DNA of 64,000 bases from Elusimicrobiota bacterium (lineage in GTDB: Bacteria > Elusimicrobiota > Elusimicrobia > FEN-1173). The notes under the pieces are model-generated. The model did not search any database. It was not told the DNA's origin and worked only from the letters and a program-made list of their open reading frames with translations. Each line of letters begins with the position of its first letter. The first letter of the stretch is position 1. The DNA lies in contig JADKCG010000012.1 in assembly GCA_016714745.1 (NCBI GenBank), positions 26,798-90,797 of the forward strand, read 5' to 3'. Positions 53,666-62,263 of the stretch are shown here, one piece after another. The translations under genes and the position numbers were made by a program.

Positions 53666-53959
53666 CTATAACCATAAACCGAAGAAAATGCCATTGAACC
53701 AGAACAATGAGTAGATCAAAAGAAAACTTTCGCCAACAATGTACACCAATGTTAACCCCGCACGGCCTAGCGGTGATAGAGAAATACGAAAAGTAATGAT
53801 CAGCCCGGTTAAAAAAGGAGCCATCCAAAACATTTTCTGAAAGATCGATAGCGACTCCGCACTAGGATTGTTTCGGACGCCGGCGATCTGAACACAAGCT
53901 CCCATCATTATCAACGGAATGGTTACCGCCAACAATAGAATCTTTATGTTTTTGCCCAT
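53666..53959 (-). CDS. Small membrane protein (cassette gene)
   Basis: 97 residues with three predicted helices (IKILLLAVTIPLIMMGACVQ; MFWMAPFLTGLIITFRI; LTLVYIVGESFLLIYSLFWF). No family recognised. It occupies the whole cassette between attC 10 and 11. Confidence 0.7.
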   Translation of the reverse strand: MGKNIKILLLAVTIPLIMMGACVQIAGVRNNPSAESLSIFQKMFWMAPFLTGLIITFRISLSPLGRAGLTLVYIVGESFLLIYSLFWFNGIFFGLWL

Positions 53960-53973
53960 TTCTTATGATCCGT

Positions 53974-54038
53974 GGCTAACGTGAAGCTCACCGGCGCGGG
54001 CCGCTCGTGCCCGCGTCCGGTGGAGCGATTGGTTGCCG
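53974..54038 (-). repeat. attC site 11 (complete)
   Basis: GGCTAAC opens; the arms are AAGCTCACCGGCGCGGGCC and GCCCGCGTCCGGTGGAGCG; it closes GATTGGTTGCC. It is almost the same as attC 1. Confidence 0.88.
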
Positions 54039-54052
54039 GGTTCGTTGACTCA

Positions 54053-54277
54053 TTACTGCACCGTGTGAACCCGAGCAAGAACCGGCAGACGGTGCCCGAC
54101 CCGGACGATGAAAATGCCTTTAATCTGCGAACCGAGCGACATGGCAATGCCCCTGTTGACCATAACCCGGCGTTGATCGTCATTATACGCCGCGGCAACA
54201 CGAAAGTCAGCGGCCGGGCCCGGTTGCGCGGGGAGCGGCCGATGCTGGATACGACGAAAGTTTACCCTAAAAAACAT
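54053..54277 (-). CDS. Possible small cassette protein
   Basis: The only sizeable minus-strand frame in this cassette ends IAMSLGSQIKGIFIVRVGHR-LPVLARVHTVQ. Its upstream part runs through attC 12, so a start at an internal codon near 54193 is more likely, giving about 45 residues. No family is recognised and the cassette may be non-coding. Confidence 0.3.
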   Translation of the reverse strand: MFFRVNFRRIQHRPLPAQPGPAADFRVAAAYNDDQRRVMVNRGIAMSLGSQIKGIFIVRVGHRLPVLARVHTVQ

Positions 54278-54327
54278 TGCTGCGCAGCCGCCCGTGGCCC
54301 GGTCCGCTGGACTGCCTTGTTGGGCCT
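54196..54327 (-). repeat. attC site 12 (long form)
   Basis: AACACGAAAGTCAGCGGCC opens and GGTCCGCTGGACTG with CCTTGTTGGGC closes it. The centre is about 70 bp longer than in its neighbours and contains further short hairpins. Confidence 0.65.
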
Positions 54328-54619
54328 ATTCGGTGGCGATTTTCGTGTCCGCGCAGGTGTATCCACACTTTTTTACGACTTTATAAATTTCATCAATTCT
54401 TGGCTCAACTGTATTTAAAATCTCGCCACTCGTAGTAACAAGGTCAACTTCAAGAGAGTGTGCCTGGAAAATATGAGTCACATTTCCTTTCATAATCTGT
54501 GCTTTGGCTTCTTTCCAAGGCACCTTCCTTTGTTTTAAATCTTTAGCCTCGGGAAACATGAAAGAGTGGCTGAACAATGCATTGGCCAGCATAAAGCCTA
54601 GAATTAATCCAAATCGCAT
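54326..54619 (-). CDS. Small exported protein (cassette gene)
   Basis: About 97 residues from ATG 54619. It has a weak signal peptide (MRFGLILGFMLANALFSHSF). The mature domain, VPWKEAKAQIMKGNVTHIFQAHSLEVDLVTTSG and TVEPRIDEIYKVVKKCGY, has the strand-helix rhythm of the small extracytoplasmic domain of FtsH-type proteases; this is only a resemblance. Two Cys lie near the C-terminus. The stop is within attC 12. Confidence 0.7.
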   Translation of the reverse strand: MRFGLILGFMLANALFSHSFMFPEAKDLKQRKVPWKEAKAQIMKGNVTHIFQAHSLEVDLVTTSGEILNTVEPRIDEIYKVVKKCGYTCADTKIATE

Positions 54620-54631
54620 TTTTCGCTCCCT

Positions 54632-54695
54632 GCCCAACATTGAAATTCAGCGGCGGGCCGCCGCGTGGCCCGTCCGCTGGAATGTGTGGTTGGGC
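54632..54695 (-). repeat. attC site 13 (complete)
   Basis: GCCCAAC and GTTGGGC bound GAAATTCAGCGGCGGGCC and GGCCCGTCCGCTGGAATG. The best-formed site in the array. Confidence 0.93.
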
Positions 54696-54700
54696 CCAGT

Positions 54701-55192
54701 TCAGTCAACGATGGTCTCAAGTGTAGCTCTTACACAAGTAGAATTTAGCTTGAACGTGGTCGGTGGTGGGGCATTTAGGCCCCCACCATTCCATTCTGCA
54801 TTCGTCAGGCAGAAAACGCCATTTTTGAAGTATCCAAATTGAGTCCCACTCACTCCGTCGGCTGAATAGAGGAGTATTTCCTCCCACTGGTTCTTAGAAA
54901 AATAGTCGAGGAGCATAGAATCGGGCATTTGATTGGGGTCCTTAGGATACGGACCGAAGAGAGCAACGGAGCATCCCATCCGCTTCGTGGTCCCGTGATT
55001 CGTCATTAGGTCAACCGACCCAGTACTGCGAGAAATTTGAAATCCTGCTCCCAACCTTGAAAAAAGAACGGAAACTATTTGGCATGTGCCGCTCTCTTCG
55101 AGTTCGATTTCATCAGCGGTTGCCAGCCCAAGCAGGATAAAAGCGAGAACAATCTGAAAAATGAAACGATGGAGCATGAAATGAAATCGCAT
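54701..55192 (-). CDS. Small exported protein (cassette gene)
   Basis: About 163 residues from ATG 55192, or 158 from the Met at 55177. The signal peptide is MLHRFIFQIVLAFILLGLATA. The mature part has VLFSRLGAGFQISRSTGSVD, DYFSKNQWEEILLYSADGVSG and three Cys. No family recognised. The stop is 5 bp from attC 13. Confidence 0.7.
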   Translation of the reverse strand: MRFHFMLHRFIFQIVLAFILLGLATADEIELEESGTCQIVSVLFSRLGAGFQISRSTGSVDLMTNHGTTKRMGCSVALFGPYPKDPNQMPDSMLLDYFSKNQWEEILLYSADGVSGTQFGYFKNGVFCLTNAEWNGGGLNAPPPTTFKLNSTCVRATLETIVD

Positions 55193-55206
55193 TGTTTGCC
55201 TCGCAG

Positions 55207-55300
55207 GCCCAACGCCGGAGCTGAGTAAAGTTGGGGGACGGCTGGCGGACCCGAAGGGGCCGACGGACGGCACACAACTTTACTCGAGCGATTTGTTCCG
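55207..55300 (-). repeat. attC-like site 14 (different stem)
   Basis: GCCCAACGCCGGAGCTGAGTAAAG opens in segments and CACAACTTTACTCGAGCG closes; the 11-bp arms GAGTAAAGTTG/CAACTTTACTC flank a GC-rich loop. The stem sequence is unrelated to that of other sites, and the R'' end (GTTCCGG) is off consensus. Confidence 0.55.
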
Positions 55301-55527
55301 GCGGCGAGGCGCCCACACAAACGTTTAACCGAAGCGAAATGCGCCACCGAACTGTATCGACGTTTCCGTCTCACGATAAATGGCCGCCGAAATCGCTCGA
55401 GCTTGCTCAGCTCCGGCGTTCCAGCGGTGAGGCGCCGCGATCAACGATCCGACGCCATGAAGAACGATACCAATTTACATTGAAGCAATGAAGCCGAAGC
55501 AAAAAACGATACGCGCCTCACCGCTGG
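55301..55527. other. Gene-less stretch with inverted attC-like fragment
   Basis: No gene is supported. Near 55396-55423, read on the minus strand, GGAACGCCGGAGCTGAG joins CTCGAGCGATTT, i.e. site 14 without its stem and inverted. GGTGAGGCGC at 55429 and GCGCCTCACC at 55514 form an additional inverted repeat next to the IS. Confidence 0.5.
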
Positions 55528-55762
55528 AACGAGTCTGTAGAAAAACCCCATTTATCGACGTCCCACCCGGGTCGTGGGCCTCATTTTTTAATGGAGCAAA
55601 CACTTGCTCCTTGGCCGGTCGGGCGAATCTGTTGGAACTTTTGGCGGTCCTGCACCCTGCACAGCCCTTCAGTGACTAGTCTAGCTCCCGTTCAACATAA
55701 TTTCCAGTCCCTCCCTTCCATCTATTACCATCTTTTCTTGTGGATTGTGTGGACAAAGTTTT

Positions 55763-57361
55763 CTATCCCAGCCATCGCCCTCAATCCGCTCGGGACCATC
55801 GCTGTGGTCCATCCGTAGCGGAATATCTTTAAAAGATTGTGCACCGTGTTGTAAAGCTTCCACTGATGTTCACCTTCTTATTCCCTTTAACGTGAACTGG
55901 TCCAACCCCAGCGCGTGTCGGATATGCCGAACACCGGCTCAATCAATCCCATCCTCCGACTATAAATGAAACGTCCCATCGCGCTATCGATCTTTTGAAT
56001 CATTCCTGTCGTTGTGTTCACTGCCGCCGGGGGCGGTGGCGTCCTTCAAACTTGTAGACCTGCCCGATATTTCGTGCTGGGGTTCTGAAGACATTTCGCT
56101 CTTAGTTCACACCTCGGCACGCTGTGATCTTTGCTTTGTAGGCCACCCGTAGAATCCGTTGGGCGTGACGTGCTTCCTGTATCCTATATACAACTCACTG
56201 CCTGCCGGGCACACCAGTTTTCTCGATCGTTGAACTTGAAATCGTCCGGGGCAAAGAACCGTTTTTCCGGTTTCGTTCCTGGATCCCTTCGATCTTCCCT
56301 CCGTGTCGGTCGGCCGTCGCCTAGCTGGGATCTCGTTTTCATGTTCCGGTCCGCCACGTAGCCATTGATCTCCTGCTCTCCAACATCTTCATGTTCGCTT
56401 GCGTGGAACCCGCCGTCCGCCAACAGTGGCGCTGCTATCAACGGGGATTGCGTGTCCCCAGGCCGCGAACGTCTTTTCCACGGACTCACCATGGGTTCCA
56501 GCAGTTTTACTTCGCTGCCTTCTCCAAACGCCTCTGCGGTCCGCCTCCGTCCGGCTTCTTCGTTGCTCGTCGGTTACGACGGCCCGCATCGCGCCCTCCT
56601 CGCGCCTCAAATCCGAACGGATCCGGGCCTCCAAAATTGAACCAATTAGCCGGTCGCAACACTAAAGGTGGCTTTTCTTGGGAGACCCGTGTGGCTGATT
56701 TTGTCCTCCTGCTTTCAAACCATTCATCCAGCGTGGCGATCTTTTCTTCTAAGGCCTTAATCGCTTTCTCTTCCTTGGCCCTCACCTCCGCTGGAAGCAC
56801 CTGTTTTCCCGCGTCAACTTCCTTATGTTTGGCCACCAAGGTCTCCACCAACTTTGAAAACTTCGCCTTTTTCTTTTCGAAGTCCTCCTTTGTCCCGGAC
56901 CACTCTCTTTGACGCGTTCGATGAGATCTTGCACCCATCAATGGCAAACATCTCCCGCCTGATCAACCCCCAGTCCGTCGCAGTAAAGCAGAAGGGCGTC
57001 GACGAACAGGCCCTTAATCACAGGCCCATTTCACGGATGAACTGCGCGATGGTCGTAAAGTGCGGCACACTTCGGGCGGAGAGCTTAGGAACACCACGTT
57101 TTGTTCACACGCAAAGGCGATGTCGCGGCTTGAAATCATGCCCCGCGCGTAGGCCGCGAGAACAATCTTAACATGACCCGCGGATCGTAGGCGGGCGCCG
57201 ACGTCGTCATTTTTCCTCAAAGCATCAAAGGCGCTCATATTGATTTTGTGGTCAATGACGTAACAGAGGGCATGCTGAAACTGCCGGGAAGCGATTTGGT
57301 GTTCGGAACTGATAGAAACAAACTGGCCCTGCGCGTAGTTGGCTTCTTTATACCGCGGCAT
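55763..57361 (-). pseudogene. IS1182-family transposase, copy 4 (highly degraded)
   Basis: Pieces of all transposase domains are found in shifting frames, with more than ten indels. The longest open piece encodes EWSGTKEDFEKKKAKFSKLV and VLPAEVRAKEEKAIKALEEK. Confidence 0.82.
56540..56663. mobile_element. MITE remnant in IS copy 4
   Basis: The right 124 bp of the element at 45273-45579, ending with the same terminal repeat (CGGTCGCAACACT). A deletion removed its left arm together with the adjoining transposase codons. Confidence 0.85.
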
Positions 57362-57490
57362 CGGGGCCTCCGGAGGGAGAATGGCCGTCGTTATCGACGG
57401 TAATCCAGGTTTATCTCTTTTTTGTAGGCAGGGCCAGCGCTGGGGAATGAGGCAGGGAAATGGCCGAATGGGGGGTTTTTCTACAGACTA

Positions 57491-57552
57491 AACGTTATAG
57501 GTCAGCGGCGCGGGCCGATGGTGCCCGCGTCCGCTGGACCGCCTTGTTGGGC
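57491..57552 (-). repeat. attC site 15
   Basis: AACGTTATAGGTCAGCGG, GCGGGCC, a GATGGT loop, GCCCGCGTCCGCTGGACC, and CCTTGTTGGGC. Its R' end abuts IS copy 4. Confidence 0.88.
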
Positions 57553-57714
57553 GAGTTGTGAAGCGGAACCCCACTTGCCCAATGCTACCTTGCGGTTGAA
57601 CCGACAGAACCTCTCTCCCGAACTGGTTCTACTTTAGCCGTTTCAATCATAACGAAGCGTGTGCTGAACGTCTGCCAAGCAAACGCAAAATAGCAAATCT
57701 CATTTTACCAAGAC
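57553..57714. other. Gene-less integron cassette
   Basis: About 160 bp between attC 15 and 16. It has no frame above 40 codons and no recognisable RNA motif. Such non-coding cassettes occur in sedentary integrons and may carry a promoter or a small RNA. Confidence 0.5.
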
Positions 57715-57770
57715 CAATTACCAATGCCAGCGGGCCTCCGTTTGGCCATCCGCTGGTTTGCCTTATTGGC
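57715..57770 (-). repeat. attC site 16
   Basis: ATGCCAGCGGGCCTCC and GGCCATCCGCTGGTTTG arms; R'' is GCCAATA on the minus strand. It is more divergent than its neighbours. Confidence 0.75.
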
Positions 57771-57782
57771 ATTGAAGACGAA

Positions 57783-58007
57783 TCAGTGTGTATGAATTGT
57801 TTCGGCTTTGGCCAGGCGGATTAATGAACGGAGGGTGTGATTTACTGATTCTTCATCTACAAACACCTTGGCGACATCGGGTTCTAAATGGATTAAATTA
57901 TTTTTGGGTTGGAGGCGAGCGGCGTACTTCCCCCGCACGACACCCTTAAGAGAGTAAAAATCGTATGCGGAACGAAGTTCACCAACCGACCTAGTCGTTT
58001 TCTTCAT
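57783..58007 (-). CDS. Putative antitoxin partner of BrnT (cassette gene)
   Basis: A 74-residue protein: TTRSVGELRSAYDFYSLKGV, GKYAARLQPKNNLIHLEPDV, and a C-terminal ribbon-helix-like part (AKVFVDEESVNHTLRSLIRL). It overlaps the upstream BrnT gene by 17 bp and follows it, which is the BrnT-BrnA gene order. It is not a typical BrnA by sequence, so the antitoxin call rests mostly on position. Confidence 0.75.
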   Translation of the reverse strand: MKKTTRSVGELRSAYDFYSLKGVVRGKYAARLQPKNNLIHLEPDVAKVFVDEESVNHTLRSLIRLAKAETIHTH

Positions 58008-58272
58008 AGAATTTTATCTCCCTTCGTGTTGCTTTACGTGCACTTATAATTCGAATAACATCTCGACGGTCTGTATGCGACACAATGAGATTTCTCTTTC
58101 TGTCAGACAACCCAACCGTTATAAATCGGTGTTCTGACATTGAATGGTCAGGATCGTAACCCGTCGCCGATAATTCGTCTTTAAAAACAGAACTGGCCTC
58201 ATTAAAAGACACCCCATGTTTCTTTAAATTTGAAATAGCCTTCGCTCGGTCCCACTGAAATTGGAGCGCCAT
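57991..58272 (-). CDS. brnT: BrnT-family ribonuclease toxin (cassette gene)
   Basis: A 93-residue BrnT protein: FQWDRAKAISNLKKHGVSFNEASSVF, RFITVGLSDRKRNLIVSHTDR and IRIISARKATRREIKFYEE cover the complete RelE-like fold, including the family's WD..KA..N..KHGVSF opening. It cleaves RNA and is checked by a DNA-binding partner. A TATAAT lies 6 nt before its ATG, so the message is probably leaderless. Confidence 0.93.
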   Translation of the reverse strand: MALQFQWDRAKAISNLKKHGVSFNEASSVFKDELSATGYDPDHSMSEHRFITVGLSDRKRNLIVSHTDRRDVIRIISARKATRREIKFYEEND

Positions 58273-58278
58273 GGGATT

Positions 58279-58284
58279 ATTATA
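58279..58284 (-). promoter_or_regulatory. -10 box of brnT, leaderless arrangement
   Basis: On the minus strand a perfect TATAAT ends 6 nt before the brnT ATG at 58272. No good -35 lies at the right distance; the group II intron ends about 43 bp further upstream. Confidence 0.6.
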
Positions 58285-58326
58285 ACAAGTAATGGCCCCT
58301 ATGGGCTCTATCTAGGTGGAGGCCAC

Positions 58327-60318
58327 CGCGATAGAATCCGGTTCTTACGAACCGGCCCCCGCACAGATCCCGGCGAGCGGATTTTCCGCACCGGGCTCGT
58401 CCCCAGACTCGCTTCCGCTGAAAGCTGTTCCAGCCACGCAACTCAAGCGCCCGCCCTGGCGCGCTCGGTGATTCTCGGGGGGAGAATCCGGTAGTAGTCC
58501 AGTCGGGCTCGGAACCCATCCCAGGTCATCTTACCTCTGGAATTGCGCCGCCGCAACCATCGCCACGCATACCACAGCGTTCGTTGGAAGAAACTCTTCA
58601 ACTTCTGCCCATTCCCGCTCACCCCGTAGTAACTGTAATGTCCACGGAGCTTCGCGCTCAATAGGCCGAAGAATTCCTTCGCGGTCCTGTGTCGGTTCTC
58701 TCGACACCAGGCCGCGATCCGCTGGAGAGCCGCTCGAAACTTCCTGGGCGCCGTTCGTCGTTTGAGGTGTGGGCGCATCAGCGGCTCTGCCGCCCCAGGT
58801 GCCACAGTCTCTGACTGTGGCCGTTTCTTGTGGTCCTTCCCCCAGCGGAACTCGAATCCCAAGAACTCAAAGCACTCCTCTGGATCTCGGCGATGAAAGG
58901 GAATCACCCGCGTTTTCTCCTCGGCCAGGGTCAGGCCGAACTTCTTCAGCCTCTCCTCCAGCTCGATTCGAAACCGCCGAGCATCGGCCTCATGCTCAAA
59001 CGCCGCGACAAAATCGTCGGCATAGCGCACCAAGGCCGTTTCCCCGCGACAGCTTTTCCGATACTCCCTCATAAACCACGCGTCCAGAACATGGTGCAGA
59101 TAGATATTGGCCAAGACGGGACTGACGATCCCACCCTGAGGACTCCCGGCATCCGGTCGCGTGATTTGACCATCCTCCTCCAACACCCCCGCCTTCAACC
59201 ATTTCCGGATCAGCCGCAGAAACCGCCGGTCGTCGATCCGCCGTTCAAGCATCTTGATCAGCCACTCATGCGACAAACTGTCAAAATAGCTCCGAAGATC
59301 GGCCTCGACGACCCACTTGTATCGTCCAAACTGGAGCTTGCGGGTCAGAAACCGCACCGCGTCTCTGGCCCCTCGGCCTGGTCGATACCCGTAGCTGAGG
59401 CGATAGAACTGGGGCTCCCAAATCAGCTCCAGGATTCGCGCCACAGCCTTCTGCAGTACCTTGTCCTCCGTTACAGGAATTCCTAATGGTCGTCTCCGCG
59501 TGGGATCGGTTCCTTTGGGAATCCATTTCCTTCGAATCAACCGGGCCCGGTAACGCCCCTCCTTCAATCGCGTGACCAGATCCTGAAGGTTTTCTTTCAG
59601 ATGAGACTGGTAATCCGCGACCGTGACGTGGTCCACCCCGCACGCGGCGTCGCGGCGAATGGTTTTCCAACAGTCCTGCAGGAACTCTTCCTTGAGCTCC
59701 CGCGAAAGGTCCTGGAACCGGTAGGTTTTGTCGACTTCGGCTTTCTTTGCTATTTCCAACAGGTGGGTTGACATGTGGGTCCGGCTCAAGGTCCGGTCGA
59801 TGTGTCCTCCGTTGGATTCGTCTGTGGGTCAGCCCCTTCCCCCTGTGGACGGCTTTCCCGTCCTCCGAGTACTATGGGCTTCTCTGAGTCCCAGACAGTC
59901 ATCGGCGTTCCTCGCCTTCCGGCTCGGTCAGCTTTACGGGGGGCATTGATTTCCCCGAACCGCCTGGACGTCCCAAGTTCTTGTGCGCTTCTCTTTGCAC
60001 ATCCCCGGCTCTAAGATGGACTCCGGCAAACCGTCAGCGCCACACCGGGGGCGAACCCCATTCCGCGCGCGTTGGGTAGGCTTCCGCCTCGTTGATGGCG
60101 TCGCCGTCTGCGATTAATTCTCTGTTTCGGAGCTGTATCAAGCCTCAGGGAGAGCGGTCTCCCCTCGGGGCTGCGTAATTCCCTGTGTACGCTTCAACCG
60201 TTCCGTTCGGGCCGTGACCCTGTCCTCGACGGCTGCAACACTCGGTATGGGATGGATGGTGAATCCTTTCCCAGCGGGACTTTCACCAGCAAGAAACGCC
60301 AAGCTTCTCTTGGCGCAA
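58327..60318 (-). mobile_element. Group II intron with reverse transcriptase
   Basis: The 5' end on the minus strand is near 60318 (TTGCGCCAAGAGAAGC, then GGTGAAAGTCCCGC, a standard domain I element). About 530 bp of structured RNA precede the reverse transcriptase gene. Downstream of it, GAGCCCGGTGCGG/AAAA/TCCGCTCGCCGGG is domain V and the GGTTCGTAAGAACC hairpin is domain VI, ending near TTCTATC at about 58327. It sits between the R' end of attC 17 and brnT. The boundaries are good to a few bases. Confidence 0.8.
58443..59789 (-). CDS. ltrA: Group II intron-encoded reverse transcriptase/maturase
   Basis: A 448-residue protein. Reverse transcriptase blocks are in order: IPKGTDPTRRRPLGIPVTED, SYGYRPGRGARDAVRFL, WVVEADLRSYFDSL with a metal Asp, GSPQGGIVSPVLANIYLH, and ETALVRYADDFVAAF with the catalytic YADD. 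A fingers/thumb-maturase X domain follows (FGLLSAKLRGHYSYYGV). No HNH endonuclease is seen, so it would insert by using other nicks or single-stranded DNA. The frame is open and all key residues are present, so it may be active. Confidence 0.93.
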   Translation of the reverse strand: MSRTHMSTHLLEIAKKAEVDKTYRFQDLSRELKEEFLQDCWKTIRRDAACGVDHVTVADYQSHLKENLQDLVTRLKEGRYRARLIRRKWIPKGTDPTRRRPLGIPVTEDKVLQKAVARILELIWEPQFYRLSYGYRPGRGARDAVRFLTRKLQFGRYKWVVEADLRSYFDSLSHEWLIKMLERRIDDRRFLRLIRKWLKAGVLEEDGQITRPDAGSPQGGIVSPVLANIYLHHVLDAWFMREYRKSCRGETALVRYADDFVAAFEHEADARRFRIELEERLKKFGLTLAEEKTRVIPFHRRDPEECFEFLGFEFRWGKDHKKRPQSETVAPGAAEPLMRPHLKRRTAPRKFRAALQRIAAWCRENRHRTAKEFFGLLSAKLRGHYSYYGVSGNGQKLKSFFQRTLWYAWRWLRRRNSRGKMTWDGFRARLDYYRILPPRITERARAGA

Positions 60319-60319
60319 C

Positions 60320-60323
60320 AACG
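60320..60323 (-). repeat. AACG target duplication left of IS copy 5
   Basis: AACG between the group II intron 5' end and IS copy 5; the partner is at 62264-62267. The attC 17 R' end was split here. Confidence 0.75.
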
Positions 60324-62263
60324 AGTCTGTAGAAAAATCCTATTTTCGGACGTCCCACCCGGGTCGTGGGCCTCATTTTTCGATGGGAGCAAACACCGCT
60401 CCCTGGCCGGTCGGGGCGAATCCGTCGGAACTTCGGCGGTCCCGCGCCCCGCACAGCCCTTCAGAGACTAGTCTAACTCCCGTTCAGCATAATTTCCAGT
60501 CCCTCCTTCCATCTATTACCATCTTTTCTTGTGGATTGTGTGGACAAAGTTTTCTCTATCCCGCCATCGCCCTCAATCCGCTCGGGACCATCGCTGTGGT
60601 CCATCCGTAGCGGAATATCTTTAAAAGATTGTGCACCGTGTTGTAAAGCTTCCACTGGATGTTCACCTTCTTATTCCCTTTTAACGTGAACCGGTCCAAC
60701 CCCAGCGCGTGTCGGATATTGCCGAACACCGGCTCAATCAATCCCATCCTCCGACTATAAATGAAACGTCCCATCGCGCTATCGATCTTTTGAATCATTC
60801 CCGTCGTTGCGTTCACTGCCGCCGGGGGGCGGTGGCGTCCTTCAAACTTGTAGACCTGCCGATATTTCGTGTTGGGGTTCTGAAGACATTTCGCTCTTAG
60901 TTCACACCCTCGGCACGCTGTGATCTTTGCTTTGTAGGCCACCCCGTAGAATCCGTTGGGCGTGACGCTTCCTGTATCCTATATACAACTCACTGCCTGC
61001 CGGGCACACCAGTTTTCCTCGATCGTTGAACTTGAAATCGTCCGGGGCAAAGAACCGTTTTTCCGGTTTCGTTCCCTGGATCCCTTCGATCTTCCCTCCG
61101 TGTCGGTCGGCCGTCGCATACGCGGGGTCCCGCTTTCTCATGTTCCGGTCCGCCACGTAGCCATTGATCTCCTTGCCCTCCAACATCTTCATGTTCGCTT
61201 CGCTGTGGAACCCGCTGTCCGCCAACAATGGCGCCGACTTCAACGGGGATTCTGTGTCCCCCAGAGCTGCGAATGTGTTTCCACGGACTCCACCATGGGT
61301 TCCAGCAGTTTTACTTCACTGCCTTCTCCAAACGCCTCTGCGGAGACCACCACCTGGTATTCCCCGTCCACAGCCGCCACACCGTTGTAGCCCTGAACAA
61401 CGCCGTGTGAGCTCACCATCTTCGCGCTTTCGTTATCGTAAAGGTGGCTCTTCTTTGGGAGACCCGTGTGGCTGATTTTGTCCTCCTGGGTTTTCAACCA
61501 TTCATCCAGCGTCGCGATCTTATCTTCCAGCGACTTGATCGCCTTCTCTTCCTTGGCCCTCACCTCCGCCGGGAGAACCTGTTTTCCCGCGTCAACTTCT
61601 TATGTTTGGCCACCAAGGTCTCCACCAACTTTGAAAACTTCGCTTTCTTTTCGAAATCCTCTTTTGTGCCGGACCATTCCTTTGACGCGTTCGATGAGAT
61701 CTTGCACCCATCAATCGCAAACATCTCCCGCCCGATCAACCCCAGTTCGTCGCAGTAAAGCAGAACGTCGACGAACAGGCCCTTAATCACAGGGCCCATT
61801 TCACGGATGAACTGCGCGATGGTCGTAAAGTGCGGGCACTTCGGGCGGAGAGCGCCATAAAGATCACGTTCTGTTCGCAGGCAAACGCGATCTCCCGGCT
61901 GGAGATCATCCTGCGGGCGTAAGCGGCCAGGACAATCTTTAGCATCACGCGGGGTCATACGCCGGAGCCCCGACGGTCTCGTTTTCCTCAGAGCATCAAA
62001 AGCGGTCATATTGATTTTGTGGTCAATCACATAAGACAGCGCATGCTCGAAACTGCCGGGGAGGATTTGGTGTTCTGGAACTGGATGGAAACAAACTGGC
62101 CTTGCGCGTAATTGGCTTCTTTGTAGCGCGGCATCGGCGACTCCAAGGGTGGGATGGCCGTCGTTGTCGACGGTAATGCGAGTTTACCTCTTTTTTGACA
62201 GCACGGCCATCAGAGAGTATTTGCGGGGTAAAATCTAGCGATGGGGGGTTTTTCTACAGACTA
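60324..62263 (-). mobile_element. IS1182-like element copy 5 (near full length, no MITE)
   Basis: 1,940 bp from AGTCTGTAGAAAAA to TTTTTCTACAGACTA, with AACG flanks. This length is probably that of the intact element. The region before the right end (62199-62243) differs from the other four copies, so this copy has exchanged or mutated about 45 bp of its end. Confidence 0.9.
60556..62134 (-). pseudogene. IS1182-family transposase, copy 5 (several frameshifts)
   Basis: All domains are present without large deletions: DUF772 part (HFTTIAQFIREMGPVIKGLF), FAIDGCKISSNASKEWSGT, the mid region and the DDE domain. Shifts occur near 60966 (a 3-4 base loss), 61276, 61600, 61645, 61834 and 61984. It is the best template for rebuilding the ancestral gene. 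Confidence 0.85.

Larger units (their letters stand above)
55532..57490 (-). mobile_element. IS1182-like element copy 4 (degenerate, MITE remnant)
   Basis: Left end AGTCTGTAGAAAAA and right end TTTTTCTACAGACTA, with AACG at 55528-55531 and 57491-57494. It has many single-base losses compared with other copies and is the oldest or worst sequenced of the five. Only the right arm of the MITE remains. Confidence 0.88.
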
